Counted from the stretch's first letter, positions 25,981 through 34,929 are shown. The stretch: 64,000 nt of DNA from Hyphomicrobiales bacterium (GCA_900473175.1 UCKM01000015.1:62001-126000), one strand, 5' to 3'. The notes: generated from the letters alone by a model not told the origin. Numbers and translations are program-made.

Positions 25981-26439
25981 ATGCCGCCCGCGCGATTTCT
26001 CATCCCGATTTTCCTTTTCGTCGCAACCTTCGCGCTCGCCCTTGGCCTGACCATGCCGCTGATGAATGTGAGCAAACTTTACTTCTTTGACGAAAACCCG
26101 TCGCTCCTTGCCATTATCGGCTCGCTCTGGACGGGCGGCGAATGGCTGCTCGCTGCGATCGTCACGTTGTTTTCGATGGTCTTGCCCATTGCAAAACTTG
26201 GCGTCGCGCAACTGGCGGCCATGCAGGTCCCGGCTGCTGCCCATGCCCTGCATCGCTGGATCGGCCTTCTGTCCAAATGGTCGATGCTCGACGTGCTGCT
26301 TGTGGCGCTCGTGATTTTTGGCGCCAAGACCAGCGGACTTGCCACCGCAATCGCCCAGCCTGGCCTGTGGTTCTTCACCGCCTCGGCTTTGCTGTCGGCG
26401 CTTGCCACCCACCTCATCGTTCGCGCAGAGCGAGCCTGA
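25981..26439 (+). CDS. PqiA-like membrane protein
   Basis: 152 residues from the ATG at 25981; the longer ORF start at 25939 has no signal. It has four hydrophobic helices, and FALALGLTMPLMNVSKLYFF resembles the start of one half of paraquat-inducible protein A (usually two such halves). It is a half-size form without the zinc-ribbon cysteines. Likely inner membrane; function in envelope lipid or stress pathways is inference. Confidence 0.7.
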   Translation: MPPARFLIPIFLFVATFALALGLTMPLMNVSKLYFFDENPSLLAIIGSLWTGGEWLLAAIVTLFSMVLPIAKLGVAQLAAMQVPAAAHALHRWIGLLSKWSMLDVLLVALVIFGAKTSGLATAIAQPGLWFFTASALLSALATHLIVRAERA

Positions 26440-26459
26440 CTGGCAAGGCTCCAAATGGG

Positions 26460-26484
26460 AAAAGGCTGGTCTTGCGACCAGCCC
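26460..26484 (-). terminator. terminator of sciP
   Basis: Stem GGCTGGTC / GACCAGCC (26464-26471, 26476-26483, loop TTGC). On the minus strand it is followed by TTTTCCC, placing it just downstream of sciP. It could also stop the converging PqiA-like transcript. Confidence 0.7.
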
Positions 26485-26508
26485 CTCCAACATTCACTGC
26501 ACCATCAT

Positions 26509-26784
26509 CTAATGACGATATTGCTGTATCCGGGTCGTTCGGAGGCCAGCCAGCCCATGATCGGAGATCGAGGACTGCCAGGACAGGAACTCCTCCACCG
26601 TCAACGTATAGCGTTGGCAAGCTTCCTCAAGACTAAGAAGACCACCGCGCACAGCGGCAACCACCTCAGCCTTGCGGCGAATGACCCAACGCCGCGTGTT
26701 CGCGGGTGGAAGATCGGCGATGGTCAGCGGACTGCCATCCGGGCCGATTACGTATTTTACTCTCGGTCGAACAAGATCGGTCAT
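26509..26784 (-). CDS. sciP: DUF1153 protein, SciP-type CtrA antagonist
   Basis: 91 residues from the ATG at 26784 (MTDLVRPRVK). It contains the DUF1153 helix-turn-helix: RRWVIRRKAEVVAAVRGGLLSLEEACQRYTLTVEEFLSW. In Caulobacter, SciP binds CtrA and blocks its transcription activity in G1 cells. Its presence 2 kb from ctrA supports the same role here. The upstream DNA carries a near-consensus CtrA site and a GANTC site. Confidence 0.93.
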   Translation of the reverse strand: MTDLVRPRVKYVIGPDGSPLTIADLPPANTRRWVIRRKAEVVAAVRGGLLSLEEACQRYTLTVEEFLSWQSSISDHGLAGLRTTRIQQYRH

Positions 26785-26840
26785 TGTACTCTCTACACTA
26801 AACTTCAAGACCTATCGCACCTGACATTACATAGAGGGCT

Positions 26841-26865
26841 TTAATAATTGCCTAAACGCCGAGTC
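26841..26865. promoter_or_regulatory. CtrA-box-like site and GANTC upstream of sciP
   Basis: TTAA (26841-26844), 7 bp, then CTAA (26852-26855) matches TTAA-N7-TTAA with one mismatch, and is followed by GAGTC at 26861-26865. Both lie 57-81 bp upstream of the sciP start. Confidence 0.5.
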
Positions 26866-27072
26866 ATTGTCTGGTAACTTCGGTTAATGGATTGGCGACG
26901 GTTTCGTTAAACTTTTTTCTAACTGGCAAGCATTTGCGAAGGACCGCAGGTCGGCCATGGTAAACTTTCGTCGGTCTTGCATCACTTCCTGTTGGCAGAC
27001 CCGGTCAATTCACCTATATAAGGCCCACAATAAGCTGCGCCTTTATGCCGCTGCAATGAACCGGATCCGCTT

Positions 27073-28263
27073 ATGACACTGAATAATCTTGATCTGCCGG
27101 GAAAGCCGGAAGACACCCGTATCGTCGTTGCCATGTCTGGCGGCGTGGATTCTTCTGTCGTGGCAGGCATTCTCAAACGTCAGGGCTACGATGTCGTCGG
27201 TGTCACCCTGCAGCTCTACGATCACGGCGCATCGACCCACCGGGCGGGCTCATGCTGCGCCGGACAGGATATCGAAGACGCACGCCGCGTCTCCGAACGC
27301 CTTGGCATTCCCCATTATGTTCTCGACTACGAAGCGCGCTTCCGTGAAGCGGTGATTGATCCCTTCGCCGCAAGCTATGTCAGTGGCGAGACGCCGATCC
27401 CGTGCGTCTCCTGCAATCAGACCGTAAAGTTTGCTGACCTTTTGCAGACCGCCCGCGATCTCGGAGCCGACGCCTTGGCCACGGGCCATTACATCCGCAG
27501 CCATGCCAATGGCGCTCACCGCGCGCTCTACCGTCCGGTCGATACGGACAAGGATCAGAGCTATTTCCTCTTTGCCACCACCCAGGAGCAGATCGACTAT
27601 CTGCGCTTCCCGCTCGGCGGCATGACCAAGACCGAGACCCGCGCCATCGCCGAGGAACTTGGCCTGACTGTTGCCAACAAGCAGGACAGCCAGGACATCT
27701 GCTTCGTGCCGCAGGGAAAATATTCAGACATCATCGCCAAGCTCAAGCCCGAAGCGGCCAACCCCGGCGATATCGTTCATATCGATGGCCGCGTGCTCGG
27801 CCGTCATGAAGGCATCGTCCATTACACGATCGGCCAGCGGCGCGGCATCGGTGTTGCCACCGGCGATCCGCTTTACGTCGTTCATCTCGATGCGAAGAAT
27901 GCCCGCGTCGTCGTTGGCCCGCGCGAGGCGCTCGAAACCCGCAAGGTCTTCCTGCGCAACATCAATTGGCTGGGCGATGGCGCCTTGTCGGACATTCCAG
28001 CAGGCGGCGTCGAGGTCTATGCCAAGGTCCGCTCGACGCGCCCGCCGCGCCCCGCCGTCCTGCATCATCAGGGCGGGGAGACATGGGTTGAGCTGGTGGA
28101 TGGCGAAAGCGGCATCGCGCCGGGGCAGGCCTGCGTCCTTTATTCCGACGACAGCAACACCGCCCGCGTCTTCGGCGGCGGTTTCATCGGCCGCTCCGAA
28201 CGTGCGCCGCAGGCGGAAGCCATGCTCAAGCGCCTCGCGCAGCAGGGCCACGCCGCAGCGTAA
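27073..28263 (+). CDS. mnmA: tRNA 2-thiouridylase MnmA
   Basis: 396 residues. The PP-loop SGGVDSS lies near 22-28, the catalytic cysteine regions CVSCNQ and QDICFVP and the tRNA-binding segment [11 protein letters not shown] follow. It adds sulphur to U34 of tRNA-Lys, -Glu and -Gln with ATP. Length is normal for the family. It is probably monocistronic. Confidence 0.97.
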   Translation: MTLNNLDLPGKPEDTRIVVAMSGGVDSSVVAGILKRQGYDVVGVTLQLYDHGASTHRAGSCCAGQDIEDARRVSERLGIPHYVLDYEARFREAVIDPFAASYVSGETPIPCVSCNQTVKFADLLQTARDLGADALATGHYIRSHANGAHRALYRPVDTDKDQSYFLFATTQEQIDYLRFPLGGMTKTETRAIAEELGLTVANKQDSQDICFVPQGKYSDIIAKLKPEAANPGDIVHIDGRVLGRHEGIVHYTIGQRRGIGVATGDPLYVVHLDAKNARVVVGPREALETRKVFLRNINWLGDGALSDIPAGGVEVYAKVRSTRPPRPAVLHHQGGETWVELVDGESGIAPGQACVLYSDDSNTARVFGGGFIGRSERAPQAEAMLKRLAQQGHAAA

Positions 28264-28292
28264 CCTCATCCGCCCGTTTCTGCATGGCTGGA

Positions 28293-28461
28293 GTGCGTGG
28301 TTCGACAAGCTCACCATGAGGAAATTTTGTGGGCTGCAACGACATTCATCGACGCATGAGTTTTTTGATCCCTGCTAAGCAAAGATCTCCTCATGGTGAG
28401 CAGTTCTTGGCTCCCTGCAAAGCACAAATCTCCCTCATGGTGAGCTTGTCGAACCACGCAC
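28293..28461. repeat. 28-bp perfect inverted repeat with internal direct repeat
   Basis: The arms 28293-28320 and 28434-28461 are exact reverse complements (core GGTTCGACAAGCTCACC). Between them the sequences ending near 28400 and 28446 form an imperfect direct repeat of about 32 bp (TCATGGTGAGC shared). It lies between the converging mnmA and DegT genes. It looks like a dispersed intergenic palindrome and may fold as a long transcript end. Confidence 0.8.
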
Positions 28462-28485
28462 GAACCTGTTGCCAGTCGAACGACT

Positions 28486-29613
28486 TCAAGCTGCTTTCTG
28501 ATGAAACGACCGGATCGTCCCGATGATCCGGTCCTGATCGGCCTCGGCAAGATAGGGATGCATGGGCAGGCACAGGATGTTCTTCGGCAATGTTTCCGAA
28601 ACCGGCAGGCCGCCAGGCGCGCGCATGTAGCGCTCATAGGCAACCTGCAGGTGCAACGGCTTTACGTAATAGATGACCGACGGAATGCCCTCGGCCTGCA
28701 GGTGCGCCTTCAGCGCGTCGCGGTTCCTGGTCTCAATGGCATATTGCGCCCAGGCGGAGCGCGAGCCGGCCGGCATGTGCGCAACCTTTACCACGTCCTT
28801 CAGGCCATTCGCATAGCGCCTGGCGACGATCTGGCGAGCTTCCATCTCGTCTTCGAGGATGGCGAGCTTTTCAATAAGGATCGCCGCCTGGATGGTGTCG
28901 AGGCGCGAATTCATGCCGATGCGGACATTGTCGTACTGTGTTTCGCCCTTGCCATGGAACAGCACGGAACGCAGCACCTCGGCCAGCGCGCCGTCATTTG
29001 TGAACATAGCGCCGCCATCGCCGTAGCAGCCGAGCGGTTTGGCCGGATAGAAGCTCGTCGCAGCCACATCGCCGAAAGCGCCGCACATGGCATTGTCGCG
29101 CTTGCCGCCGATCGACTGCGCCGCATCCTCAATGACGAACAGACCTTCCTTTGCGGCAATGGCGGTAAGGGAGGTGTAGTCGGCGGCAAGGCCGAAGAGA
29201 TCGACGGGGATGATCGCCTTTGGCTGCAGCCGGCCTTCGGCGCGCACGGCGTCGATTGCGGCCTGGAGCTGCTCGATATTGATATTGTAGGTATCGGCAT
29301 CGACATCGATGAACACCGGTTCGGCCCCGGCCAGCGCCACCACTTCCGCCGTCGCGGCGAAGGTGAAGCTTGGGACGAACACGGCATCGCCCGGACCAAT
29401 GCCCTTGGCCATCAGTGGCATCAGCAGCGCATCGGTGCCATTGGCGCAGGCGACCACGTGCTCGACCCCGACATAATCGGCAAGACGCTTTTCGAACTCG
29501 GCAACCTCGGGCCCGAGAATATACTTGCCCTCGCGCACCACCTTGGCGATTGCCGCGTCAAGTTTGCCGCTAATCCGTTCACGCTGTGCGCCGAGATCGA
29601 TGAACTGCATCAT
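28486..29613 (-). CDS. DegT/DnrJ/EryC1/StrS-family sugar aminotransferase
   Basis: 375 residues. It is a PLP enzyme with ANGTDALL, Asp163 (IEDAAQSIGG) and Lys192 (SFYPAKPLG) for the Schiff base. The closest functional relatives, such as WbpE/WlbC, aminate UDP-3-keto sugars for surface polysaccharides. The oxidoreductase upstream (29784-30776), 170 bp away and co-directional, could make its keto substrate. The exact sugar is unknown. Confidence 0.88.
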   Translation of the reverse strand: MMQFIDLGAQRERISGKLDAAIAKVVREGKYILGPEVAEFEKRLADYVGVEHVVACANGTDALLMPLMAKGIGPGDAVFVPSFTFAATAEVVALAGAEPVFIDVDADTYNINIEQLQAAIDAVRAEGRLQPKAIIPVDLFGLAADYTSLTAIAAKEGLFVIEDAAQSIGGKRDNAMCGAFGDVAATSFYPAKPLGCYGDGGAMFTNDGALAEVLRSVLFHGKGETQYDNVRIGMNSRLDTIQAAILIEKLAILEDEMEARQIVARRYANGLKDVVKVAHMPAGSRSAWAQYAIETRNRDALKAHLQAEGIPSVIYYVKPLHLQVAYERYMRAPGGLPVSETLPKNILCLPMHPYLAEADQDRIIGTIRSFHQKAA

Positions 29614-29783
29614 TGCTCCAATATCAAATGGCCCGGCGAATCCATCGCGAGCGGTCTGGACGACTCTTTAAAAGGGCAGAGGGAGGACTGCCAGAGATCG
29701 CCATTCAAAGTTTGTGCGGCCTTGTAACAACGCTTTATGCCAAGTGCAATCCGGTTGAGAATGTTGCAACCGGATCGAGGTGC

Positions 29784-30776
29784 CTAGCTCGCTTCCCGCT
29801 TGGCCTCGTTATGCGCAACCGTCCCTGCGGTCAGGATGCGCAGCACGCGGATGGCCTCTTCACCGTCGGTACGCGGCTGGGCGCGCGTCTCAATGCTCTC
29901 AATGAAATTCTGGCACTCGCGCGTCAAGGGCATGCCTTGCGTAACCTTGATATAGGTCGGCTCCTCGGTCGTCGAAGCCCACTGGCCATTGTCCTGCCAG
30001 ATGGAATGCTTGTAGACGGCGAGCTTCTTGTCCCACTGTTCCATGTCGTCGAACACGGCCATGGCCTTGGTCCCGACTACGGTCAGGCGGCGCTCGCGAT
30101 AGGGATTGAGCCGCGAAGCAAAAAGGTGCCCGCGCACATTATTGGGGAAACGCAGATGCAGATGTGCGAAATCGCTCAGGTGATCGAGCACGGCCGCACC
30201 CTCACCGCGCACTTCCAGTGGCTCCGTCCCGGTGATCGCCAGGATCATCGACAGATCGTGCGGCGCCAGATCCCACAGCGCATCGTTTTCCGTATGAAAC
30301 TTGCCCAGCCCGAGCCGGTGCGAATGGATGTAGCGTACCTTGCCGAGATGGCCGGCCTTGATCAGTTCGAGCAGTTTCTCGAAGGCCGGATGAAAGCGCA
30401 GCACGTGGCCGACCATGAAGATGCGGCCATTGTCGTGCGCAGCCTTCACGGCGGCTTCCGCGTCCGGCACCGTCAGGGCGATAGGCTTTTCGACCAGAAC
30501 GTCCTTGCCGTTGGTAACAGCCTTGATCGCCGCTTGCGCGTGAAATTGCGGCGGCAGCGCCATGACGATGGCATCGACATCGGGATGGGTGAAGAGATCA
30601 TCAGCCTCTATATGCAGAACGTCCTGCTCGGCGGCAAAACCGGCGGCGCGATCGCTGTTCTGGTCGGAGACGGCATATAGAGCGCCGAGGCTCTTTAGTG
30701 TACGGATATGATTACTGCCCCAATAGCCGCAACCCAGCACTGCAATCCGTGGAGCCATCTTTTCAGCCTTGTTCAT
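29784..30776 (-). CDS. Gfo/Idh/MocA-family oxidoreductase
   Basis: 330 residues from the ATG at 30776 (an ATG at 30758 is also possible). The Rossmann motif VLGCGYWG lies at the N terminus, and the family's catalytic Lys lies in LVEKPIA. The C-terminal domain binds substrate. Paired with the DegT aminotransferase it probably oxidises a nucleotide sugar at C3 using NAD. It is the last gene before the tRNA-linked island. Confidence 0.85.
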   Translation of the reverse strand: MNKAEKMAPRIAVLGCGYWGSNHIRTLKSLGALYAVSDQNSDRAAGFAAEQDVLHIEADDLFTHPDVDAIVMALPPQFHAQAAIKAVTNGKDVLVEKPIALTVPDAEAAVKAAHDNGRIFMVGHVLRFHPAFEKLLELIKAGHLGKVRYIHSHRLGLGKFHTENDALWDLAPHDLSMILAITGTEPLEVRGEGAAVLDHLSDFAHLHLRFPNNVRGHLFASRLNPYRERRLTVVGTKAMAVFDDMEQWDKKLAVYKHSIWQDNGQWASTTEEPTYIKVTQGMPLTRECQNFIESIETRAQPRTDGEEAIRVLRILTAGTVAHNEAKREAS

Positions 30777-31008
30777 GTCGGCATCCAATATCTGGAGCAT
30801 GAAACGATGACAAGTCCCGGAACCCGGCAATTCAATGTCAGCCTGGGAAAAACCCGGCGCCCGGTTCAAGCATATTCAGATACGAATGCTCGCAAGATTG
30901 CTTGACAGGCAGTTTCTGCCCACATATACCCCGCCCGTCCCTGTCGCATGACAGCGCGCTCCCCGGTATAGCTTGATAGGCAGACCATCGACGGATCGCA
31001 TGACATGG

Positions 31009-31085
31009 GGCGAAGTAGCTCAGTAGGTTAGAGCAGAGGAATCATAATCCTTGTGTCGGGGGTTCGAATCCCTCCTTCGCTACCA
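31009..31085 (+). tRNA. tRNA-Met (CAT), site of island integration
   Basis: It folds as a standard cloverleaf: acceptor GGCGAAG with CTTCGCT, D-arm GCTC/GAGC, anticodon arm GAGGA-ATCATAA-TCCTT with anticodon CAT, and T-arm GGGGG-TTCGAAT-CCCTC. The discriminator A and an encoded CCA follow. It resembles the elongator tRNA-Met of alphaproteobacteria rather than initiator tRNA; a tRNA-Ile2 identity (lysidine-modified CAT) is less likely. Its 3' half overlaps the recombinase gene on the other strand. Confidence 0.93.
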
Positions 31086-32679
31086 TCGCTCCCCCCCACA
31101 CGTTCGGGATGTGTTCCCCGGTGAGGGAGGCGATGTAGGTCCAAACCTCGGCTTGATACCCGCCGTTAGCGGTATCGCTCACTTCTATATGTGAAATCAT
31201 CGACCTGATTGCCTCGACAACTTCGGGATCGGTGATTTGCTCGCCCTCTTCCAGCTGCTCCGATATGCGCGTGATCGTGCGCTGCAAGCGCCGGATCGAA
31301 GTGGGGTGGATGTCGACAACCGGCACCGCTTCTTTCGCGGCCTCAAGCTCTTTCAACAGCTTTTGCCGCTCGACATCCAATTCCTTCGTGCGAACCTCGA
31401 TGCGCTCTGCCGGGAGGCCCTTTGCAAGCGCATCAATCAGCCGATCGAGTTCCCGCGTGACATCCATCAGGCGCTTTTCGACCTTAGATCGATTTCGGGT
31501 CGCGCTGTTGATGGCCTCGCGGCGGTTTTCGTAATAGGCCCGGATATGCTCGGCAGTGGCTTCTGGATTATCCACCATTTCGAACAGGCCGTTTACGACG
31601 GCCTTCTCGATCCGATCGAGCCGATAGCCTCGGCTGTTGTCACAAGTCCCACTCTCTATATATCGGGAGCATTTGATCCGAATGCCACCACCATGGTTTC
31701 CCTGCGACGACATTCCGCCGCCGCAATAGACGCAGCGAAGGAGGCCGGAAAGCAAACGCTTCGGCTTCCGCGTCATATGCCCCTGTTTGCTCCCATGCGA
31801 TCGATGCTCTTTGCGCTCCTGCGCGGCCTGGAAGATCTCCCGGCTGACGATCGCAAGATGCGGAGCCTCTGCCGTCTTCCACTCGCTTTCATGATTAAAG
31901 CGGCTTATCCGCCGCCCCGTATCGGGGTCTCGGATCATTCGAACTCGGTTCCATACGATCGTCCCGCCATAGATGGCATTGACGAGAATTCCATAGGATC
32001 GATTTTTGCTGCCGTTGATTGTGCTTGCATTCCATCTGACACCACGCGGGGGCGGCACGCCCTCGTCGTTCAATTGCCGCGCGATATCGCGGGGCGTATA
32101 GCCTTTCAGGTAGCGATCGAAGATCGTCCGGATGACTGCCGCTTGCTCGTCGTTAATGGTCCGCTCGCCGGGCTTGCCCGGAACCATGTCGTAGCCGTAG
32201 GCATTCCCCCCGGCCACCCGGCCATCATTGACGACGCCTGCAAGGCCCCGGCGAACCTTGTGCTTAAGGTCGGCCATGAACAGCGAACCCACCAAACCCC
32301 GAATGCCAATTTGAACCGCATCGGCAACGCCGTCGTGGACCGCCATGATATCGACGTTGACGAAGGTGAGCCGCTTATAAATGCCTGCCAAGTCTTCCTG
32401 ATCGCGGGAAACGCGATCGAGGGCTTCGACAATCACCATGTCGAAAAGCCCGGCCTTGGCATCATCCATCAGCTGCATAAGGCCATCGCGGCCAATGATC
32501 GAGGCGCTGGTTTGCGCCCGATCGGAATAGACGCGGGTGACTTCTATTCCCTCTTTCCGGGCATGGGTCCGGCATAGCGCCACTTGATCGTCAATGGAGC
32601 GATCTTTTTGGAGGTCCGTCGAATAGCGGGCGTAGATTGCCGCTCTTCGTGATGGGTTGCTTCTTGGTCTTGGCTGCAT
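31042..32679 (-). CDS. large serine recombinase (island integrase)
   Basis: 545 residues. The resolvase domain starts AAIYARYSTDLQ with catalytic Ser20 and contains VIVEALDRVSRD. A Recombinase domain follows (about 170-280), then a zinc ribbon (CVYCGGGMS and CSRYIESGTC) and a coiled coil (about 375-450). The last 14 codons, MVAKEGFEPPTQGL, are the reverse complement of the tRNA 3' half, so integration supplies the natural end of the gene. It catalyses insertion and excision of the island. Confidence 0.95.
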   Translation of the reverse strand: MQPRPRSNPSRRAAIYARYSTDLQKDRSIDDQVALCRTHARKEGIEVTRVYSDRAQTSASIIGRDGLMQLMDDAKAGLFDMVIVEALDRVSRDQEDLAGIYKRLTFVNVDIMAVHDGVADAVQIGIRGLVGSLFMADLKHKVRRGLAGVVNDGRVAGGNAYGYDMVPGKPGERTINDEQAAVIRTIFDRYLKGYTPRDIARQLNDEGVPPPRGVRWNASTINGSKNRSYGILVNAIYGGTIVWNRVRMIRDPDTGRRISRFNHESEWKTAEAPHLAIVSREIFQAAQERKEHRSHGSKQGHMTRKPKRLLSGLLRCVYCGGGMSSQGNHGGGIRIKCSRYIESGTCDNSRGYRLDRIEKAVVNGLFEMVDNPEATAEHIRAYYENRREAINSATRNRSKVEKRLMDVTRELDRLIDALAKGLPAERIEVRTKELDVERQKLLKELEAAKEAVPVVDIHPTSIRRLQRTITRISEQLEEGEQITDPEVVEAIRSMISHIEVSDTANGGYQAEVWTYIASLTGEHIPNVWGGAMVAKEGFEPPTQGL

Positions 32680-32798
32680 TTTTTGCTTTCTGCATTGCTT
32701 TCAGTAGTTAGACCGTCGCTAAGATTATCGGCGCGGGCATCAGCCCGCCCCAATGCGCGTGCGAGGTTTAGCAGCAACGGATCGAGTGTCGGAACCAT
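32544..32798 (-). CDS. small hypothetical protein overlapping the recombinase start
   Basis: 84 residues from an ATG at 32798 (AGGGGAAG just upstream), beginning MVPTLDPLLLNLARALGRAD. The first half looks like a helix-forming real protein, but the last 45 codons overlap the recombinase gene in another frame by 136 bp. Such an overlap is unusual, so the gene may be shorter in life, or frameshifted. Confidence 0.4.
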   Translation of the reverse strand: MVPTLDPLLLNLARALGRADARADNLSDGLTTESNAESKKCSQDQEATHHEERQSTPAIRRTSKKIAPLTIKWRYAGPMPGKRE

Positions 32799-32808
32799 TG
32801 ACTTCCCC

Positions 32809-33003
32809 TTATCCAAACAAGTCCGCCTGGGCGGGGCTGATATCGATCGAAGCTGCGGTCCGGCGGGCATTTGCTGCCCGCTCCATCAGCCAAAACCACA
32901 TGTTGCCGAAATGTCTCCGGCGGCTCGCTTCGCGCAGGAGAACCCGCGCATAGTGGATTTGAAATGCCCGTTCCTCAGGCGGGGAGCGATCCGCCGTTTT
33001 CAT
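32809..33003 (-). CDS. small island protein of unknown function (64 aa)
   Basis: 64 residues from the ATG at 33003 (GGAGA upstream). The sequence is basic and helical with an aromatic patch (HFGNMWFWLMERAAN). It starts 4 bp after the ssb stop, in one operon with ssb. No family recognised. Confidence 0.6.
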   Translation of the reverse strand: MKTADRSPPEERAFQIHYARVLLREASRRRHFGNMWFWLMERAANARRTAASIDISPAQADLFG

Positions 33004-33007
33004 CCCA

Positions 33008-33511
33008 TTATCTCCATTCCGGAGCGAACGGGATTTCATCGTCAAGATCGCGGCTGAAATTGCGCCCGCTGCTTGTGCCGCCGCCCGAATTGCTGCGGCT
33101 GCTTTCGCGATCATCGTCTCGATCCCGCGAGCGCCCACGGCTCGAACCCCGATCCTGATCGCCGTCGCCATTGCCGCCAAGCATCTTCAATTCGCCCTTG
33201 AAATTCTGAAGAACGACCTCCGTCGAATATCGGTCGTTGCCGTCGCTGTCCTGCCACTTGCGAGTTTGCATCGCCCCTTCGATGAAGATCAGCGCGCCTT
33301 TCCGAAGATACTGCTCGGCCACCTTGGCGATGTTTTCATTAAAGATGACGATGTTGTGCCATTCAGTCTTTTCCTTCCGCTCGCCACTGTTCTTGTCGCG
33401 CCATGTCTCGGTTGTCGCGAGACTGAAATTCACCACCGGGCTACCGCTATTCAGGCGGCGGACTTCTGGGTCTTTGCCCAGACGACCGATCAATTGAACC
33501 TTATTCAGCAT
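33008..33511 (-). CDS. ssb: single-stranded DNA-binding protein (island copy)
   Basis: 167 residues. The OB fold (1-110) starts [19 protein letters not shown] and includes TEWHNIVIF and [12 protein letters not shown]. An Arg/Asp/Ser/Gly-rich linker leads to DLDDEIPF, the acidic tip that docks repair and replication proteins. Here five more residues (APEWR) follow the tip, which is unusual because SSB normally ends there. It is probably an accessory SSB for element transfer or replication. Confidence 0.93.
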   Translation of the reverse strand: MLNKVQLIGRLGKDPEVRRLNSGSPVVNFSLATTETWRDKNSGERKEKTEWHNIVIFNENIAKVAEQYLRKGALIFIEGAMQTRKWQDSDGNDRYSTEVVLQNFKGELKMLGGNGDGDQDRGSSRGRSRDRDDDRESSRSNSGGGTSSGRNFSRDLDDEIPFAPEWR

Positions 33512-33518
33512 TATTCAC

Positions 33519-33761
33519 CTATTTCGTTAAGGGCGTCGCGGGAATTTCACCGATCAAAACGCTGACATGAACGCCGAGGGTCCGGGAAAGCGTGACAAGC
33601 TCCGAAGCTGAAAGGTCTCGCACACCGTTCTCGATACGCGTGATGGTGTGCTGCTTCTTCCCGATCGCTTCCGCGAGTGCCTTTGTGGACAGTCCCCGAA
33701 GCAGTCGGAGTGCACGAAGGCGCTCGGCAAGCATCGCGTCGATTTGCTGTTTTGTATCCAT
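33519..33761 (-). CDS. XRE-family helix-turn-helix regulator
   Basis: 80 residues; HTH_3 domain about 12-68: RLRALRLLRGLSTKALAEAIGKKQHTITRIENG. It is typical of phage and island repressors. It lies 7 bp upstream of ssb in the same direction and only 36 bp from the diverging gene, so it may control both directions. Confidence 0.88.
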   Translation of the reverse strand: MDTKQQIDAMLAERLRALRLLRGLSTKALAEAIGKKQHTITRIENGVRDLSASELVTLSRTLGVHVSVLIGEIPATPLTK

Positions 33762-33797
33762 GATCAGACCCCCCGCAGCTTCAAATGATGGCGAACG

Positions 33798-34184
33798 GTG
33801 TGCCTCAAATCTTTTTCAAGATCGGTCGCCCAGGCGGGCGCGGCGGAACTATCGCCGCAGGACGCCAAGGCGGGAAAAGATGCGATCGAGCTCCACTACA
33901 TCAATCAGAAAATCTATTCGCCGGTCGTTTGCGATGAGCGCGAGGTCGGCGGGACAGTCTTCGTCAGCTGCGGCCCATCGCGAGGTAGCGTTGATGGCGG
34001 TTTGTGGGCTATCGGAGCCGGGCCGACTGTCCTCGCCGTCAATGGCAAGGCCTTGCAGCATGCGGACGGCATTGGAACGACAATCTTCGATGCTGATGGG
34101 AAACAGGTAAGGTTCGCCGAGTGGCGAAAGGTGCATCGAGACAAGCCAATCGATGTTCCTGCTGTGTTGAAAGCCTTCCAATGA
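33798..34184 (+). CDS. hypothetical island protein, possibly 5'-truncated
   Basis: 128 residues from a GTG at 33798, without a good ribosome site and with only 36 bp to the divergent regulator. The conserved-looking part starts around LSPQDAKAGKDAIELHYINQ and contains two Cys (VVCDE and VSCGP). The family is unknown to me. Its TGA overlaps the ATG of the membrane protein gene that follows, so the two are coupled. The true N terminus may have been lost. Confidence 0.5.
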   Translation: MCLKSFSRSVAQAGAAELSPQDAKAGKDAIELHYINQKIYSPVVCDEREVGGTVFVSCGPSRGSVDGGLWAIGAGPTVLAVNGKALQHADGIGTTIFDADGKQVRFAEWRKVHRDKPIDVPAVLKAFQ

Positions 34185-34807
34185 TCGGTGGCGAAAGGTC
34201 GGGGGCTATCCTGTTCCTCGCCGTGGCGCTGGCAAGCGCGATATTCGGCGCGGCATTCTCGATGACAGTTGCCCGCCACTCGGCAGACGCGTCGTTTCTT
34301 TGGTCGGCAGAGGAAGTCCTTTACAGATATCAAACCCTAATTGCAGGCTTTGCTGCAGCAGCGTTTGCTTGGATGAGCGTCCGAAAAGTGACCGATCAAA
34401 TGGCACTTCAACGGGAGCAGCATGTTTCGGATAAGCGGTTCGCCTTAAGGAAGGAAATCGCTGCCCTGGGGGAGCTTGGGAACTTCTTTGACAATATTGC
34501 GAACGAATTAAAGGGCAACGAGACGCTGGCAGATTATCATCTGTCGAAGCTCGGCCATTTTCTCGAAGAAGACGCCAACAACATTTTGGAACACCACAGT
34601 GCCGGATTGCCAAGCCTCGTCAAACAGGACTTGTCAAAGGCAGTCGCACTCTTATCCCGCTACAATAAATACGAAGTGATGGACGCTTTTGAGCAGGAAG
34701 TAAGAGGACCGCGTTCAAACCTCGTTTCTCCCATAGACGAACAACTGACCAAACTTCGTGCATCGGTGTTCGATTGGCGGGGCGAGATCAATGGTTTTCT
34801 GCGATAG
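34181..34807 (+). CDS. two-helix membrane protein of unknown function
   Basis: 208 residues from the ATG at 34181 (overlaps the previous stop). Helix 1 spans about 8-30 and helix 2 about 48-66 (YQTLIAGFAAAAFAWMSV). The remaining 140 residues are a charged helical cytoplasmic part (MALQREQHVSDKRFALRKEI and so on). This layout, a membrane anchor with a soluble helical domain, is common in island cargo, including some phage-defence effectors, but nothing identifies its activity. Confidence 0.7.
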   Translation: MIGGERSGAILFLAVALASAIFGAAFSMTVARHSADASFLWSAEEVLYRYQTLIAGFAAAAFAWMSVRKVTDQMALQREQHVSDKRFALRKEIAALGELGNFFDNIANELKGNETLADYHLSKLGHFLEEDANNILEHHSAGLPSLVKQDLSKAVALLSRYNKYEVMDAFEQEVRGPRSNLVSPIDEQLTKLRASVFDWRGEINGFLR

Positions 34808-34929
34808 GCCAACTATTCATTGAGCTTATATGCAGTAAACGTGCCGATATATGCTTTTGATAACTAGCACTTGCCCAACGCGGGGTTAGCAGATTAGGCT
34901 TGATCGGGGTGACGGGGACCAAAAGCCAT

